From Pyronema omphalodes (taxonomy: Eukaryota > Ascomycota > Pezizomycetes > Pezizales > Pyronemataceae), in NCBI GenBank assembly GCA_024516155.1, contig JAJJXM010000034.1, positions 434,001 through 498,000 on the forward strand: 64,000 bases of DNA, read 5' to 3'. Both the position numbers and the translations under genes were made by a program. The notes under the pieces were generated by a model, which was not told the origin of the DNA, searched no databases, and saw only the letters and a program-made list of their open reading frames with translations. Below are positions 46,095 to 57,216 of the stretch, piece by piece. The first letter of the stretch is position 1, and every line of letters begins with the position of its first letter.

Positions 46095-48240
46095 TCAATC
46101 CCATCTAACCCTCTCGGTATCCAAAGCATCCTCACTATCTGAGCTAACCTCACTATCATCATCGCTATCGTAAACCCTCGGTCTATAACTATACGGCATG
46201 ATAGTACCAGCGACCCGGTCTCTCCTGGTCTCAAACTCATCCACATCTTCTTCATCTCCTGCAACTGGTTCGAATCCTTCTGTCGTTCTAGGCCCAGTGT
46301 ATTTCCTATTAAACGTCAGCTCCTTGTTCTCATCCGTATCACTGTTTTCTATGATCATCAGAGATCACAAAAAGGGAAGGGAATGTTTTCATACTCTCCA
46401 GCGCCCATCCACCACCAACTCAACGCAAAAACCGCCATTCCAATCGCAACAAAAATTGCATAATTCATATTTTCCCTTGTCACCGGCCATTTTGGTGGAA
46501 GGAACAAAACGACAGAAATAAACGAAACCCAAATCGCGCTAACGATATTGATAGTCCTACCCCAGCTACCAAGAGTAAACGGGCCTGGAATAAAGTCGAC
46601 TTCAGAGGCGTAGTATAAACGTGCAACAATTACTGCGATGTAGGATAGATCTAATGCTGGTGCGGTTAGGGAAAAGATTGCGATGATGGTTTGTTGACTT
46701 CCTAGGGCGATGCAGTCTAGTAAGCTGCAGAATGCTACGACTAGCCAGACGGAGTTGAGGGGCGTTTGAGTATATTGGTTGACTTCGCTCCAGAATCTAT
46801 TATTCCTCCCCACCCAATCAAGGATATATCGATTAGTATTTATTTCGTTGGTTAAGGAAGGATGGGAAAATATTACTCAGACATGGGGAATCCTCCATCC
46901 CGTGCGAAAGCATAGGCCATACGGGTACAGGCTAACATAGCAGAAATACCGGTAAAGAATTGAACTAGTATCACGAAGAACCACATGAATGTTCCCCATT
47001 TCTGGCCGGCGGCGTTAAGGAAGATTTGTGCTACTGGCATTCCAGTGGGGGTGTTGATGGTGCTTTCCAGGTCGCCGAGACAGATACAGAAAGTTATGGT
47101 GAGGATCCAACCAAGTAGGCCGGAAGAAAGGACTGCGGTGTTGATGGCTAGAGGACCGAGGATGGCTGCATCACGAGTTTCTTCGGACATACTGTGGTAC
47201 GGTGAGTGAGATACGGTGAAATTTGGTGAGATTGTATGATTTGTGGTAACACAAGATTTTGAGGGGACTTACTGGGTTGTGCCGTCGTAGTCGGTCATTG
47301 TCCATGCTACGGAAAGAAATCCAAACAGGAAACTGATGATCTTACTACCCCAGCCGCTACCATCTGTGAAGTGGGTGAAGACCCATAGCGGGTGGTGTTT
47401 ATTCGGCGTAAGAATCAACAGGGTGATGCATATTCCGATTGATGCAATGACTTCTTGATTTCAGCGGAGGAAATTTTGATCCGAACTTCACTGCTTACCA
47501 TTAATTGGAGCAAACCAACAAACAATCCGATGTAAGCTTTTTGTCGTGAGGGAACAAATCGCGCCCATAAGGACTAATAATGCCAAAGCGAGTGCGACCG
47601 TCTGACCAGCGGTGCTATAAGAAAATTAGCTGTCCTACCCCAAAAAACTTAAAGCGGCATATTACATACGGTGAGAACTGATACCGGTCTCCTTCAAGTT
47701 GAGAGTTCATACTGATTGCTGCAAGGAGCATTTGAGAGACTGTGTAGGCCAACGCACTTACCCCGGCGGCTTGACCAACGAAGTTGCACCAGCCAACTAT
47801 CCAAGACCATATGGGAACATGCCGGGAGGGAACGACGTGTTTACAAACAAAATACATTCCTCCCGCTGTCGGATAGGCTGAGACTAACTCAGAAACTGAG
47901 GGGGGAGGTTAGCTATGATGAGGAAGAATAGAGAAGGAAAAAGATACTGACCAGAAGCAGATATCAACATAGCCATACAAGATCCAAAAAACCAACACCA
48001 TACAGCAGTTGCAGGACCACCAGAAGATATTGGGATGTTGAAGGTTGCCGGAACGGAGCCTAGAACTCCCAAAATTGAGATAGCGTATGATATAGTTGAC
48101 CATTTCGTGAATTCGCGTTGAAGCTCCTAGAAAAAAAGATGGTTAATAAATGATTGATTTCAAGATTCAGGAAAAGTATTATTTACCTGTTTATATCCGA
48201 TGCGCATCAGTGTGCGCACATCCTGATTACCAACTGCCAT
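46095..48240 (-). CDS. APC-superfamily permease, GABA/choline (Uga4/Hnm1) type
   Basis: Amino-acid/choline transporter of the plasma or vacuolar membrane. Eight minus-strand exons, 48187-48240, 47952-48126, 47670-47895, 47499-47614, 47273-47450, 46877-47191, 46395-46796 and 46095-46305, join in phase to 558 residues with twelve expected helices. Family marks: KWSTISYAISILGVLGSVP at helix 1, SGGPATAVWCW, the helix-3 motif SELVSAYPTAGGMYFVCKHV, WSWIVGWCNFVGQAAGVS, then DYDGTTHMSEETRDAAILGP, typical of this group (HMSEE). Helix 8 region: FFTGISAMLACTRMAYAFARDGGFP. The C-terminal tail is acidic (DSDDDSEVSSDSED). Substrate cannot be assigned. One acceptor (47450 or 47453) is ambiguous by one codon. 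Confidence 0.92.
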
Positions 48241-48881
48241 TTGTTGTGTACTTTAGCGTCTTGCAACGCAGCTATTCGTACCGTTCGCTATCCTTCATTA
48301 GATGTTGCTTCACAATAGCAGCTGAATAATCGTTTCCTCGAAATAAAAGAATTCTTACAACGTTACGACGTAAAATACTACTTACACCGTAAGTAACTGT
48401 GCTGAAGTTCCAAGTTCCACGCGTAAACAGCCGAGATGAGGAGTTGGGACGTTAGTCTGGCGCTTGCTGCATGATGTGGGAGTTGCTGATCTTCTTGGAC
48501 AGGGTTGCCGATTTTGCCGGGAGACTAGCCAAGATTCAGCAGGAGCCAAACTCAGACATGAGTGGTCACTCACAGGGCTCCTGTGAAGAAATGGATGTCT
48601 GTGTTACGTGATGAAGTAATATGTTTCATGTTCCCGACACAACAAAACACTGTAGGAACCCGCCATGCAAAATATGCTATTGGCTGCCTGGCTGCACCAA
48701 AGAAATTTTCTTACGTATTTTGAACTAATTAACAACTGGCAGCCTGCCGAAGTAGACTGTCTTTTGACAAGATCAGACATTGAATAATTATACTCGAAAC
48801 AACTCCCTAAATTAAACACCAGAAAACAAAATTGCTCACTATTGTTTACCGGCTATGAAATACTTATTCGAATTTTTACAC
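48241..48881. other. Upstream region of the permease gene
   Basis: About 640 bp between the permease start and the end of the next minus-strand gene. No gene or clear element seen. Confidence 0.5.
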
Positions 48882-50756
48882 CTAATTCCGTCTCTTATTC
48901 TGTCTCCTGTTTTCCTTCGCATCCCGATCCGCATAATATTCCTCTAACTTTCTGTAACCACCCTTCCTTGCTCTATCCAAATCCTCCCTCCTCTCAAGCA
49001 TTTCTTTAGTAACATCCTCTTTCCTAACAAGCTGTTTCCAGCCTCTCAGCCCGCAAACACTATCCGGACCATGTCGATCTCTTGCAGTCTAAACAAGTCA
49101 GCATCATTGCATCTCCTATACTACCGTATACGGGTAGCAGCTACGGGGATATCTCCAACCTACCTCATTATTCTGCGACTTCAAACTAGTTCCACAAGTT
49201 GAACAAAAAGTCCAACCCATTTTCCTCATAGCCCCCAAAGTTTCCGGACTCAAATCATCATCATCAATTTCATCAATACTATTCCAACTACCCGATAATT
49301 TCCTACCGGCTGACATTGCCTCGGCAGCAATTTCTTCAGGTGTAAGAGGAACCATAAGACCGTCTTGTGCTACTCTTTTGATATTCCCGCCTCTGGGCCG
49401 CACGGGATTTGAGGTGGACATGGCGCCTCCTAGGTGATTTGGTAAGCCAGGGCTTGTAGTTGCTGGTGCTGAATAGTCAATTGGTGGAAGAACCATATTG
49501 AGAAATAGACCTGATGGACCTGGAATACCCATTTGAGCTTGTGGATCTGGCTGCATGGGAAAGTCGCGCTGCATCGAAAAGTCAGGTTGCACTGGAAGGT
49601 CTGGCTGCATCGAAAAATCTGGCTGCACTGAAAAGTCTTGCTGCACTGGAAAATCTGGCTGCATTGGAAAATCCGGCTGCATTGGAAAATCTGACTGCAT
49701 CGAAAAGTCAGGCTGCATCGCAAAGCCTGGCTGCTGCATTGAAAAATCAGGCTGCATACACGCTGCTTCATTCGGAGTCTCCGCAAACACTGCATTGTAC
49801 TGATGCAGAACACCAGGATTAATTGAAGTTTGGTATTGAGCATTCGAGTCTTGAAGCATAGGGTTGATTGGAAATTGGTATTGTGCATTTGGATCTTGAA
49901 GCATAAGATGACCAGGAATTTGATTCGGCGCATTCAAGTCTTGCAGCATATGATCGATTGGAATTTGGTGTTGGGCATTCGGGTCTTGAAGCATAGGATT
50001 GTTAATCGGAGCTTGATTCTGTGCATTGAAGTCTTGAAGCATACGATTATTTGAAATTTGATTCGGCGCATTCAAATCTTGAAGCATATGATTGATCTGA
50101 ACCTGTTGAGCATTCAAATCTTGCAGCATAGGATCAACTGGTATTTGATTCTGCGCATTTAAGCCTGGCACCACATAATCCGGCGGATACGTCGCAGTTA
50201 CTCTCCGAGGCTGCAGAAAACCATTCTGATCCTGTGACCCAGGATTTCCATACATCTCATCAAGTTCAGGAAACGGATTCTCCACAAAGCCTGGGAAATA
50301 GTAATCATAATCGACTTCATGTGGTGCATCTATATCTTCATCTTCGAATTCCTGGGGTAGCAGTAGCGGCATCTCTAGCTGCATCTGAAACTCATGCATC
50401 TGCGCCTGCATTTGATCCCCCTCCTCAGCGACCTCTTGCTCGGGATCGTGGTAGTTCATACCTGCCGGCGGTTTTTTTGGAGGTTCTGAAGGCATTGTCG
50501 TGGGTTTATAATCGAATTGGATAGCTGGCAGAGGATGTTGATAAGATATTTCTGTTTTGGTAATTGTAACAAAGCGGAATAAGGCGCCGGCTTGATGAAA
50601 GATGTAGACTATGGACTCTTCGGTTTGATTAACCGTATCATCCCATGGTTGGTCGTTAAATAAAGGTTTTTCGTCAACATGAGTATTATAATCATCATGG
50701 TCATCGTAACAGATATCAAAACTATCACCATCCTCGGGGTTATACTCCTCTTCCAT
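48882..50756 (-). CDS. Repeat-rich protein with divergent C-terminal GATA-like zinc finger
   Basis: Exons 49164-50756 and 48882-49088 (75-nt phase-0 intron) give 599 residues from the ATG at 50756. The N-terminal part is acidic. Then come about eight repeats of a MLQDxNAQxQ-type unit (50130-49830) and about ten of a FxMQPD-type unit (49770-49540). The C-terminus reads WTFCSTCGTSLKSQ, then across the intron ARDRHGPDSVCGLRGWKQLV. This resembles a GATA finger (CxxCGT...GPxxxxLCNxCGLRW), but the third zinc cysteine is replaced: only one Cys precedes GLR. Whether it still binds zinc or DNA is unknown. The tail is basic/coiled. Open, coding-like frames upstream (listed separately) suggest the true N-terminus is further 5'. 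Confidence 0.72.
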
Positions 50757-50900
50757 ATTATTATTACTGTTTGTAGTATCATTAGTATTGATATCCTACC
50801 TTGAATATGGGAAATATTCAAGTAGACCCCCGCGGTTGCAAAACTCTGGGAATATCCACGTTTTGCATCACAACCTGATGTCCCGTCTCTGGTCTGATAC

Positions 50901-51868
50901 CGGCAATCAGTCTCTTTTTTTTTTCCCATACTCCCAGCTTCATCCTCGTTGTTAGACGGGACTTGAAGATAATAGCCATCCATTCCATAGTCTTCATTAT
51001 TACAAGTGTTGAGAAATTCATCTGTACAATAGTCAGGTGAAATATCCTCGGTGAGTCGCTCCCGCTTCCCCAGTGTACCGTGCAATTGTTCTTTTATAGG
51101 ACTTAGGTAAGAAGCATGGTTTTGGGTGCATGATTCATTTTTTGAATGTTTGACGCTGTAAGTCGAGGAGGTGGTTGAGTTTTGTTGACTGTGACAGGCG
51201 GCAAGTGAAAGAGGTTTGATAGTGTTGATCAGATAGTGGGGGTTTCAGAGTTGTTATACATTAATGCCGACGACTATTGCATGATGGCTTTATGATGGGG
51301 AGTTGTGTTTTGGACATGCCTGGATGTCGGTTGTAGTTGTTTTCTTTGGTCCGGAATTGCTGGATCCACTGCAGGGGTTGAGGAAATTTGTGGGTACTGT
51401 TGGACCAGTGTTGGCGATTGGGATATCGGTGGTTGAAATCATGAGTGGTCGCCATCTTGATTCAACTTCAGCAGGTCCTATACTTGGCCTCAGTGTGACG
51501 CTGGATGTGATATCACCAGGAGGATGATCAATATCAAGATTTATGATAACCTCAAGTAATACGTCCGCCATGGGAGACAGATTTGTCGTTACGCCACAAA
51601 ATGCTTGATTTTTAGAAGCCTTATTGTTCTCAAATAGCGGGATGACGTTAAATGGTTTCCGTGGGACATTGAGTTCCTGTGCGAGGCTATTCTCTGTGGC
51701 CAATGTTAGGGGATAAATATATCATAATTCTTCAGTTTCCACAAAGTGAAATGCTCCTTGCAATAATGCCAACAAATCTTTTCGTTGGCTTAATAACTTA
51801 GAATTCACATTCTGTTGTAAAATCCGGTAACGAGTTATGTATAAAAATCACCCAAAGGCGTTTCCCAT
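50901..51868 (-). CDS. Probable 5' exons of the GATA-like repeat gene, boundaries uncertain
   Basis: Two open stretches look coding. 50901-51188 is open after a CACAG acceptor and contains KRERLTEDISPDYCTDEFLN and GMDGYYLQVPSNNEDE. A donor at 50900 with acceptor at 50767 would join it in phase to the 50756 frame (reading R-NNN-MEEE). Farther up, about 51300-51703 contains RKPFNVIPLFENN, ADVLLEVIINLDIDHPPGDI and VTLRPSIGPAEVESRW. A start at 51868 (MGNAFG, donor at 51851) could splice into a 51.8 kb segment reading QRKDLLALLQGAFHF. The link between 51.3 and 51.19 kb was not resolved: no donor in the right phase was found. It may be one long gene or a separate gene. Not a recognised family. Confidence 0.4.
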
Positions 51869-51961
51869 TAATTTATCCAAGCTTGAATGAGGTGACAGCG
51901 CCATGGCGCATATATCTGACCACAACTCAGAAAGCCAATATTATTTGAATAATGCACTTGA

Positions 51962-51982
51962 CCCCCCCCCCCCCCCCCCCCC
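51962..51982. repeat. 21-nt C homopolymer
   Basis: Unbroken run of 21 C between the GATA-like gene and GH115, on the promoter side of both. Confidence 0.9.
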
Positions 51983-53085
51983 TCCGTCGCTCGGCCAATA
52001 TCTCGATTGAAAGTATTCTATAGCTTGCATTATTTTTTCGTCAAGTGATTGGGGTCTTAGACTTTACAAGCGGTTTTGAATCTTCCCCTGTCGAAATATT
52101 TACTCCACCTGCTGAGCAGAAAATAATTTTTGTGTTGAACATCTCCTGCGGATTTATCGTTTTGCACAAGATGCCGCTTTATGTTGGCGTATCTCAGTCG
52201 TAGGAGTGGCGCGGTACTAGGAGCCTCGCGTGCGCTATATCTTATATCCATCGACGATAACTTGAAAACTTTACGCCTACAGCGCGTAAGATTTCTATAG
52301 TACTTGTGTGGTGCAACCTATAATTTTATTTATGCATCACAGTGATATTGCACTTGCAAAAGCAGGCCCGTGCGTTATTGTTGCAATTTCGTACCCGCGA
52401 TGACCGTTAATCATCGACCTATATCTACAGGATGTATGGTCACCATCAACGAAAGACAATAGCGGCTGGTTGAGGAAGTGCATTGACGTGTCGACGTCCG
52501 TCAGTGCTCCAAACTCAACAAAAGTGCCTCTTTCCGGAAGCGAGATTCAGCCAAGCCGCCCTGGGGCTGGCTCCCCTTGTTACATAAGCTACACTATGCC
52601 GCCTGCCACTATCACCATACACCACTCATCTCCACTCCACTCCCAGCAGCAATGTTCCATATCCACCTTGCTGAATTCCCCACATCTTTATCAATTCTTC
52701 TCCCAATTTTTGTTCCGAGCCGAAACTGGGAAATCATCTTTATCCATGATCAAGCTACCCCGCAAAACACCTTGCAGACTCCAGTGCTCGGGACAGAGGG
52801 GCGCGATAGATTTCTGGGAGATAATCGCTCTGTAAAGCCTCGCTAAGGAAGGAAGTTTCTGTTCAGGCTGGATTAAAGGGTATTCCCAATTGATTAATGT
52901 CACATCAGCCTATTTGGACATCAATAATATTAACGATTGTGCGGAGATCATGACTGTTCTGGGAGAGACCATACCAATTGGATGGCCGGGTCTGGCTGGA
53001 TTTACTTTCCCGGATCTCCAACGGGATTCTAGAAGATGATCTTATCCGGCTCTTTATCCAGCATGCAACTTGGACGACATGAATT

Positions 53086-53098
53086 GTGGGGTCTGGGG
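53086..53098. promoter_or_regulatory. Tandem CreA/Mig1-type candidate sites upstream of GH115
   Basis: GTGGGG at 53086-53091 and CTGGGG at 53093-53098 both fit SYGGRG, the CreA consensus, and sit about 190 bp before the ATG. Paired sites are those usually active in carbon repression of hemicellulase genes; function here is inference. Confidence 0.4.
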
Positions 53099-53278
53099 TA
53101 TGTACTTATCCGAGAATCAGTTTGACAGCTTCGGATAATTCTGGAACTGTGGATCCTATTTTGCCGAATTCAAAGATTCAAGGCTCTTATTTTCAAATAT
53201 TATGAATTCAGAGATTATAAGGATAGCTGGTACGCCCATGTCTGCTCTTGGTCGATACAGCTCATTCCGTCATTCAAG

Positions 53279-56200
53279 ATGGTGGAAACCAAAATCCGTT
53301 TTCTACGGACTCTACTCATAGCCGTATCCTTTTCCGTTGAATTTGTCTCTGCCTTGGGATCGAAGGCAGTAATATCTGCATCCAAATCAAACGGGGCACT
53401 TCCACTTTTTGAAAATGGAAGAATTGTGGCGTCTATTCACGTCAACTCAAATGGTATGCTGCTTGCTTCATCTTTCGAAATACTTGGTGCTAATCAATTA
53501 GACTATCCCGGTGTCATTCGAGCGGCTCATGATCTCTCCACTGACTTTGGCCGTGTCACGGGCCAGAATATGTCGCTCTACACCGATCAACCAGAAGACG
53601 AATTACTCGGTCAAGCGACTGCCATAATTATCGGAACAATTGGAAAGTCGAAGCTCATCAATTCTTTGGTCTCGTCAAAGAAGATTGATGTCTCCAAAAT
53701 CAAGGGCAAGTGGGAAAGCTTTCAAACGCAGATTGTTCAAAATCCGGTACCTGGTATCTCTCAGGCACTTGTGATTGTGGGTAGCGATAAACGAGGTTCG
53801 ATCTTTGGCATTTATGAGGTCTCGGAACAAATTGGGGTTTCTCCGTATGTCTTAAATTCCCTAGATGCGATTCGTTGCTAATTGGGATAAAGTTGGTACT
53901 ACTGGGCAGACGTTGCTATCCGAAAACACAGCAGCTTGTATGCTTTGAATACAAAGCTCGTTCGTGGCGAGCCCTCAATCAAATACCGCGGTATCTTCCT
54001 CAACGATGAGGCCCCGGCATTAACGGGGTGGGTAAATGCAAACTTTCCGCGTGGAAAATACGGCCCCGGATTCAACCATGAGTTCTATAGCCGAGTATTC
54101 GAGCTTTTGCTACGGTTAAAAGCCAACTTCTTGTGGCCTGCCATGTGGGATTCCATGTTCGGTGTTGATGATCCTAAGAACCAAGAGACTGCAGATTTCT
54201 ATGGTATCGTTATGTCTACCTCACACACGGAGCCTCTACAGATGTCGACCAAGGAATGGAATACACTAGGGAATGGAACCTGGGATTACACTACAAACTC
54301 TGCCAACATTGACAAGTACTGGAAGAGAGGTGTCGCTAGGGCTAAGGACTTCGAAAACATGTGGACTGTTGGGATGAGGGGAAATGGAGACAACATACTT
54401 TCGGGAACCGTAGTTACAGAACTTTTGGAGAAGGTCGTCAGTGATCAAAGAAAGATCCTGAGCGATGTTCTAGGGGTTAAGAATATTTCCGGGGTTCCTC
54501 AAGTCTGGTGCCTGTACAAAGATGTATGCTTACTGATACCCTATGTGAGAGTTATCTCTGACCTTCGCAGATTCAAGCATACTACGAACACGGAATGAGG
54601 GTACCAGAAGACATCACACTCCTGTGGACCGACGACAACTGGGGCAATGTTCGAAGGCTTCCTCTCGCTAACGAGACGAACCCGGCGGGTATGTACTATC
54701 ACTTCGACTTTGTCGGCGACCCAAGAGACTACAAGTGGATCAACACTGTTTCGTTGCAAAAGACATGGGAGCAGCTTCATCTGACCTATGAAAGGAACGC
54801 TCGTAACATCTGGGTTGTCAACGTCGGAGATTTGAAGCCGCTGGAGCTTCCCATCGACTATTATCTCAATCTCGCCTATGATTACGATACATGGGGTGGT
54901 ATAGATAAGGTTATTGAATACGAGAAAGTATGGGCGGCACGAGAGTTTGGAGAAGACGTCGCTAAGGAGGTCGCCGACATTGTCGAGATTTACGGATTCT
55001 ATGCTGCGCGACGCCGATATGAACTTGTTGATCCCAAGACCTATAGCATCATTAATTATAACGAAGCGGAGATTGTTCTCAAACAATGGCAAAACCTCAC
55101 ATTACGCGCAGAGGCAGTTTATGCCAAGCTCCATGCCGAGCGGAAGCCCGCTTTCTTTGAGATGGTGCTGCACCCAATAAAGGCTGCATACATCATCTAC
55201 GACATCCATGTCTCCTCCGCAAAGAACAATCTTTACGCGTACCAGCGGCGCTCATCGGCTAATGCGCTTGCTGAGCACGTTCTTGAGCGCTTCCAAGATG
55301 ATCACGATCTTACGCAAGAGTACAACATGTTAGGCGGAAAGTGGAGCCACATGATGGATCAGACTCATCTTGGATATAACTACTGGCAACAGCCGATGCG
55401 AAATACTTTACCTCCATTGGCATGGACTCAGCTGTTGGAGAATTCGCTTTCTGGAACCATGGGTGTTGCCGTGGAGTCCTCAAACGGATCGGTACCTGGC
55501 GACGATCACTTTAATTCGGCAGAGTACAATAACAACACTTTGGTTCTCCCTCAACTCGATCCATACGCACCAGTTCAATATCGTACCATTGAAATATTTG
55601 CACGTGGAACAAAGCCGTTTGACTTTAAGGTTTCACCGCATAATTCATGGGTTCACGTGTCGCCGTCCAGTGGCCATGTTGACCCACGAAACCCTGCAAG
55701 CGATGTCAAAGTCAAGGTTTCTGTTGACTGGAACAAAGCACCCGCGGGATACAATGTTGTATTCATCAATATTACTTCCTCAGAGAACTATGGTAACTTT
55801 GACATGCCGAGTGTGAATCTACCGATTCACAAACCTAGTATTCCTCCAAGCTTCCATGGCTTTGTGGAGTCTAACAAGCTTGTCTCAATTGAAGCATCCC
55901 ATGCCTCCAGAAAGACAAAGAATGGTAACGTACGATATGAAACCCTTCGCAACCTTGGACGCACTGGTGATGCTTTGACATTATTTCCTGTCACCTGTGA
56001 CAAGCAGAATACTGTCTCCGGTGCGAGATTGGAGTATGATCTGTTCCTACATACTGCCCCCACATATGGTACCAATATCACGGTATATCTCGGCATGGCA
56101 TTGAACAACAACGGCCCGGATAGACCTCTAAAGTACGCCATATCGTTTGACGATGCACCGCCACAGGAGATTCAATTTATCCCCAACCTAGATACTCCGC

Positions 56201-56403
56201 TAGCTATGCCAAAGGGATGGGATCAGGCCGTGTCTGATGGGAACGTGTGGAAGAGCGTGACGCAACACAAGGTTGGTGCTGTGGGGAAGAAGATATTAAA
56301 GCTGTGGGCACTTGAGCCGAGCGTAGTCTTCCAGAAGGTTGTGATTGATTTGGGGGGTGTTAAAGATTCATATCTCGGTCCGCCCGAGAGCGTGCACTTG
56401 TAA
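53279..56403 (+). CDS. GH115 alpha-glucuronidase (xylan-active), secreted
   Basis: Removes (4-O-methyl-)glucuronic acid side groups from glucuronoxylan. Exons 53279-53844, 53893-54523 and 54571-56403 (introns of 48 and 47 nt) join in phase to 1009 residues, normal for GH115. A secretion signal is visible (RFLRTLLIAVSFSVEFVSALG, basic n-region and hydrophobic core). N-terminal domain: FENGRIVASIHVNSN. Intron 1 splits the family motif GVSPWYYWADV (about residues 186-196). The barrel holds KYRGIFLNDEAPALTGWV, FELLLRLKANFLWPAMWDSM, YGIVMSTSHTEPLQMSTKEW, MRGNGDN and LLWTDDNWGNVRRLP. The C-terminal part contains the LDPYAPVQYRTIEIFARG and AGYNVVFINITSS beta domains. Extracellular plant-polymer degradation is inferred from family and signal. 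Confidence 0.94.
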
Positions 56404-57216
56404 GGCCGGCGATAGGACGTAGTTTTAGCTGAAGTGTAATTTAATGGGATTTGCACGCTGGGACGCCTTTTTGTGGCGCTAGTCATCACACAAAGCCCGA
56501 TGAATCTCATACAGGCTGTCTTTTGATCGAAGGCGTCGATGTTTATTTTAACATACTGATTTTACCGGACCCGAGAACCTGGGTCGGATAATTGCCCGAA
56601 GTTTGACATTTTTATCTTTGGCACCTCAAGGCTGACGCAAACCTGATTGAGCTGCTATCCGTTCATCGTTTCGAATATTCTTGTATTCTTGTTATTAACA
56701 CAGCAAAGGCCCAGGTCCCAGCCACGCGTACCGATGATCAATTTGAACGAATGTCACTGCAATGAGTGCAGGCCTGCTTAACAGTGCAAAATTACCCGCA
56801 ATCTTCACTTCAAATTATCCTCACTTCAAATTCCCCCCAATATATATCCCACGGGAAATTTGTTTTATCAACTCAGAAATTCCACAGCAGATTCTCTCTT
56901 AATGATAGCGCTAGTAGCATCAGCCATCCTAATCCGGAAACAACGCACGCGCCTTCTTCCCCTAACCCTTCCCGCGCGCAGTCCGTGCCCTCGTATTCAC
57001 GTGATTTCGCGCGTCAACACGTCCCCCCTGATTCACGGCGCCTTGCTGGTGCGGCTGCTTCCTCCCAAACCCTGCCTGTGCCTTTTGCAGTTTGAATTCT
57101 TGCGGGGGTTGAGCATCACTACTACGACACAACACGAGGGACGGTTGACAGCGGTGTTTGCTGAGCTGTTGTTTACATCTCCCCGCCCTGAACAGAGAAT
57201 AATAACAACAACAACA
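56404..57216. other. Spacer between GH115 and the 530-aa gene
   Basis: Holds the GH115 3' flank and the promoter/leader of the next gene. The reading frame of the next gene is open back to about 56860 with an ATG at 56902, but the ATG at 57217 has the better context. No separate gene. Confidence 0.55.

Larger units (their letters stand above)
51869..53278. other. Promoter-side spacer between the GATA-like gene and GH115
   Basis: No gene supported. A 21-nt C tract sits at 51962-51982. Frames at 52470-52846 have no domain. The GH115 promoter occupies the right-hand part. Confidence 0.55.

Noticed and set aside
49430..49933. Cys/Phe-rich 167-codon frame and opposite-strand frames
   Set aside because: Out-of-frame readings of the FxMQPD repeat array.
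56860..57216. N-terminal extension of the 530-aa protein
   Set aside because: Open frame without good start context; the in-frame ATG at 56902 gives an unusual Arg/Leu-rich segment, while the ATG at 57217 follows a typical CAA leader.
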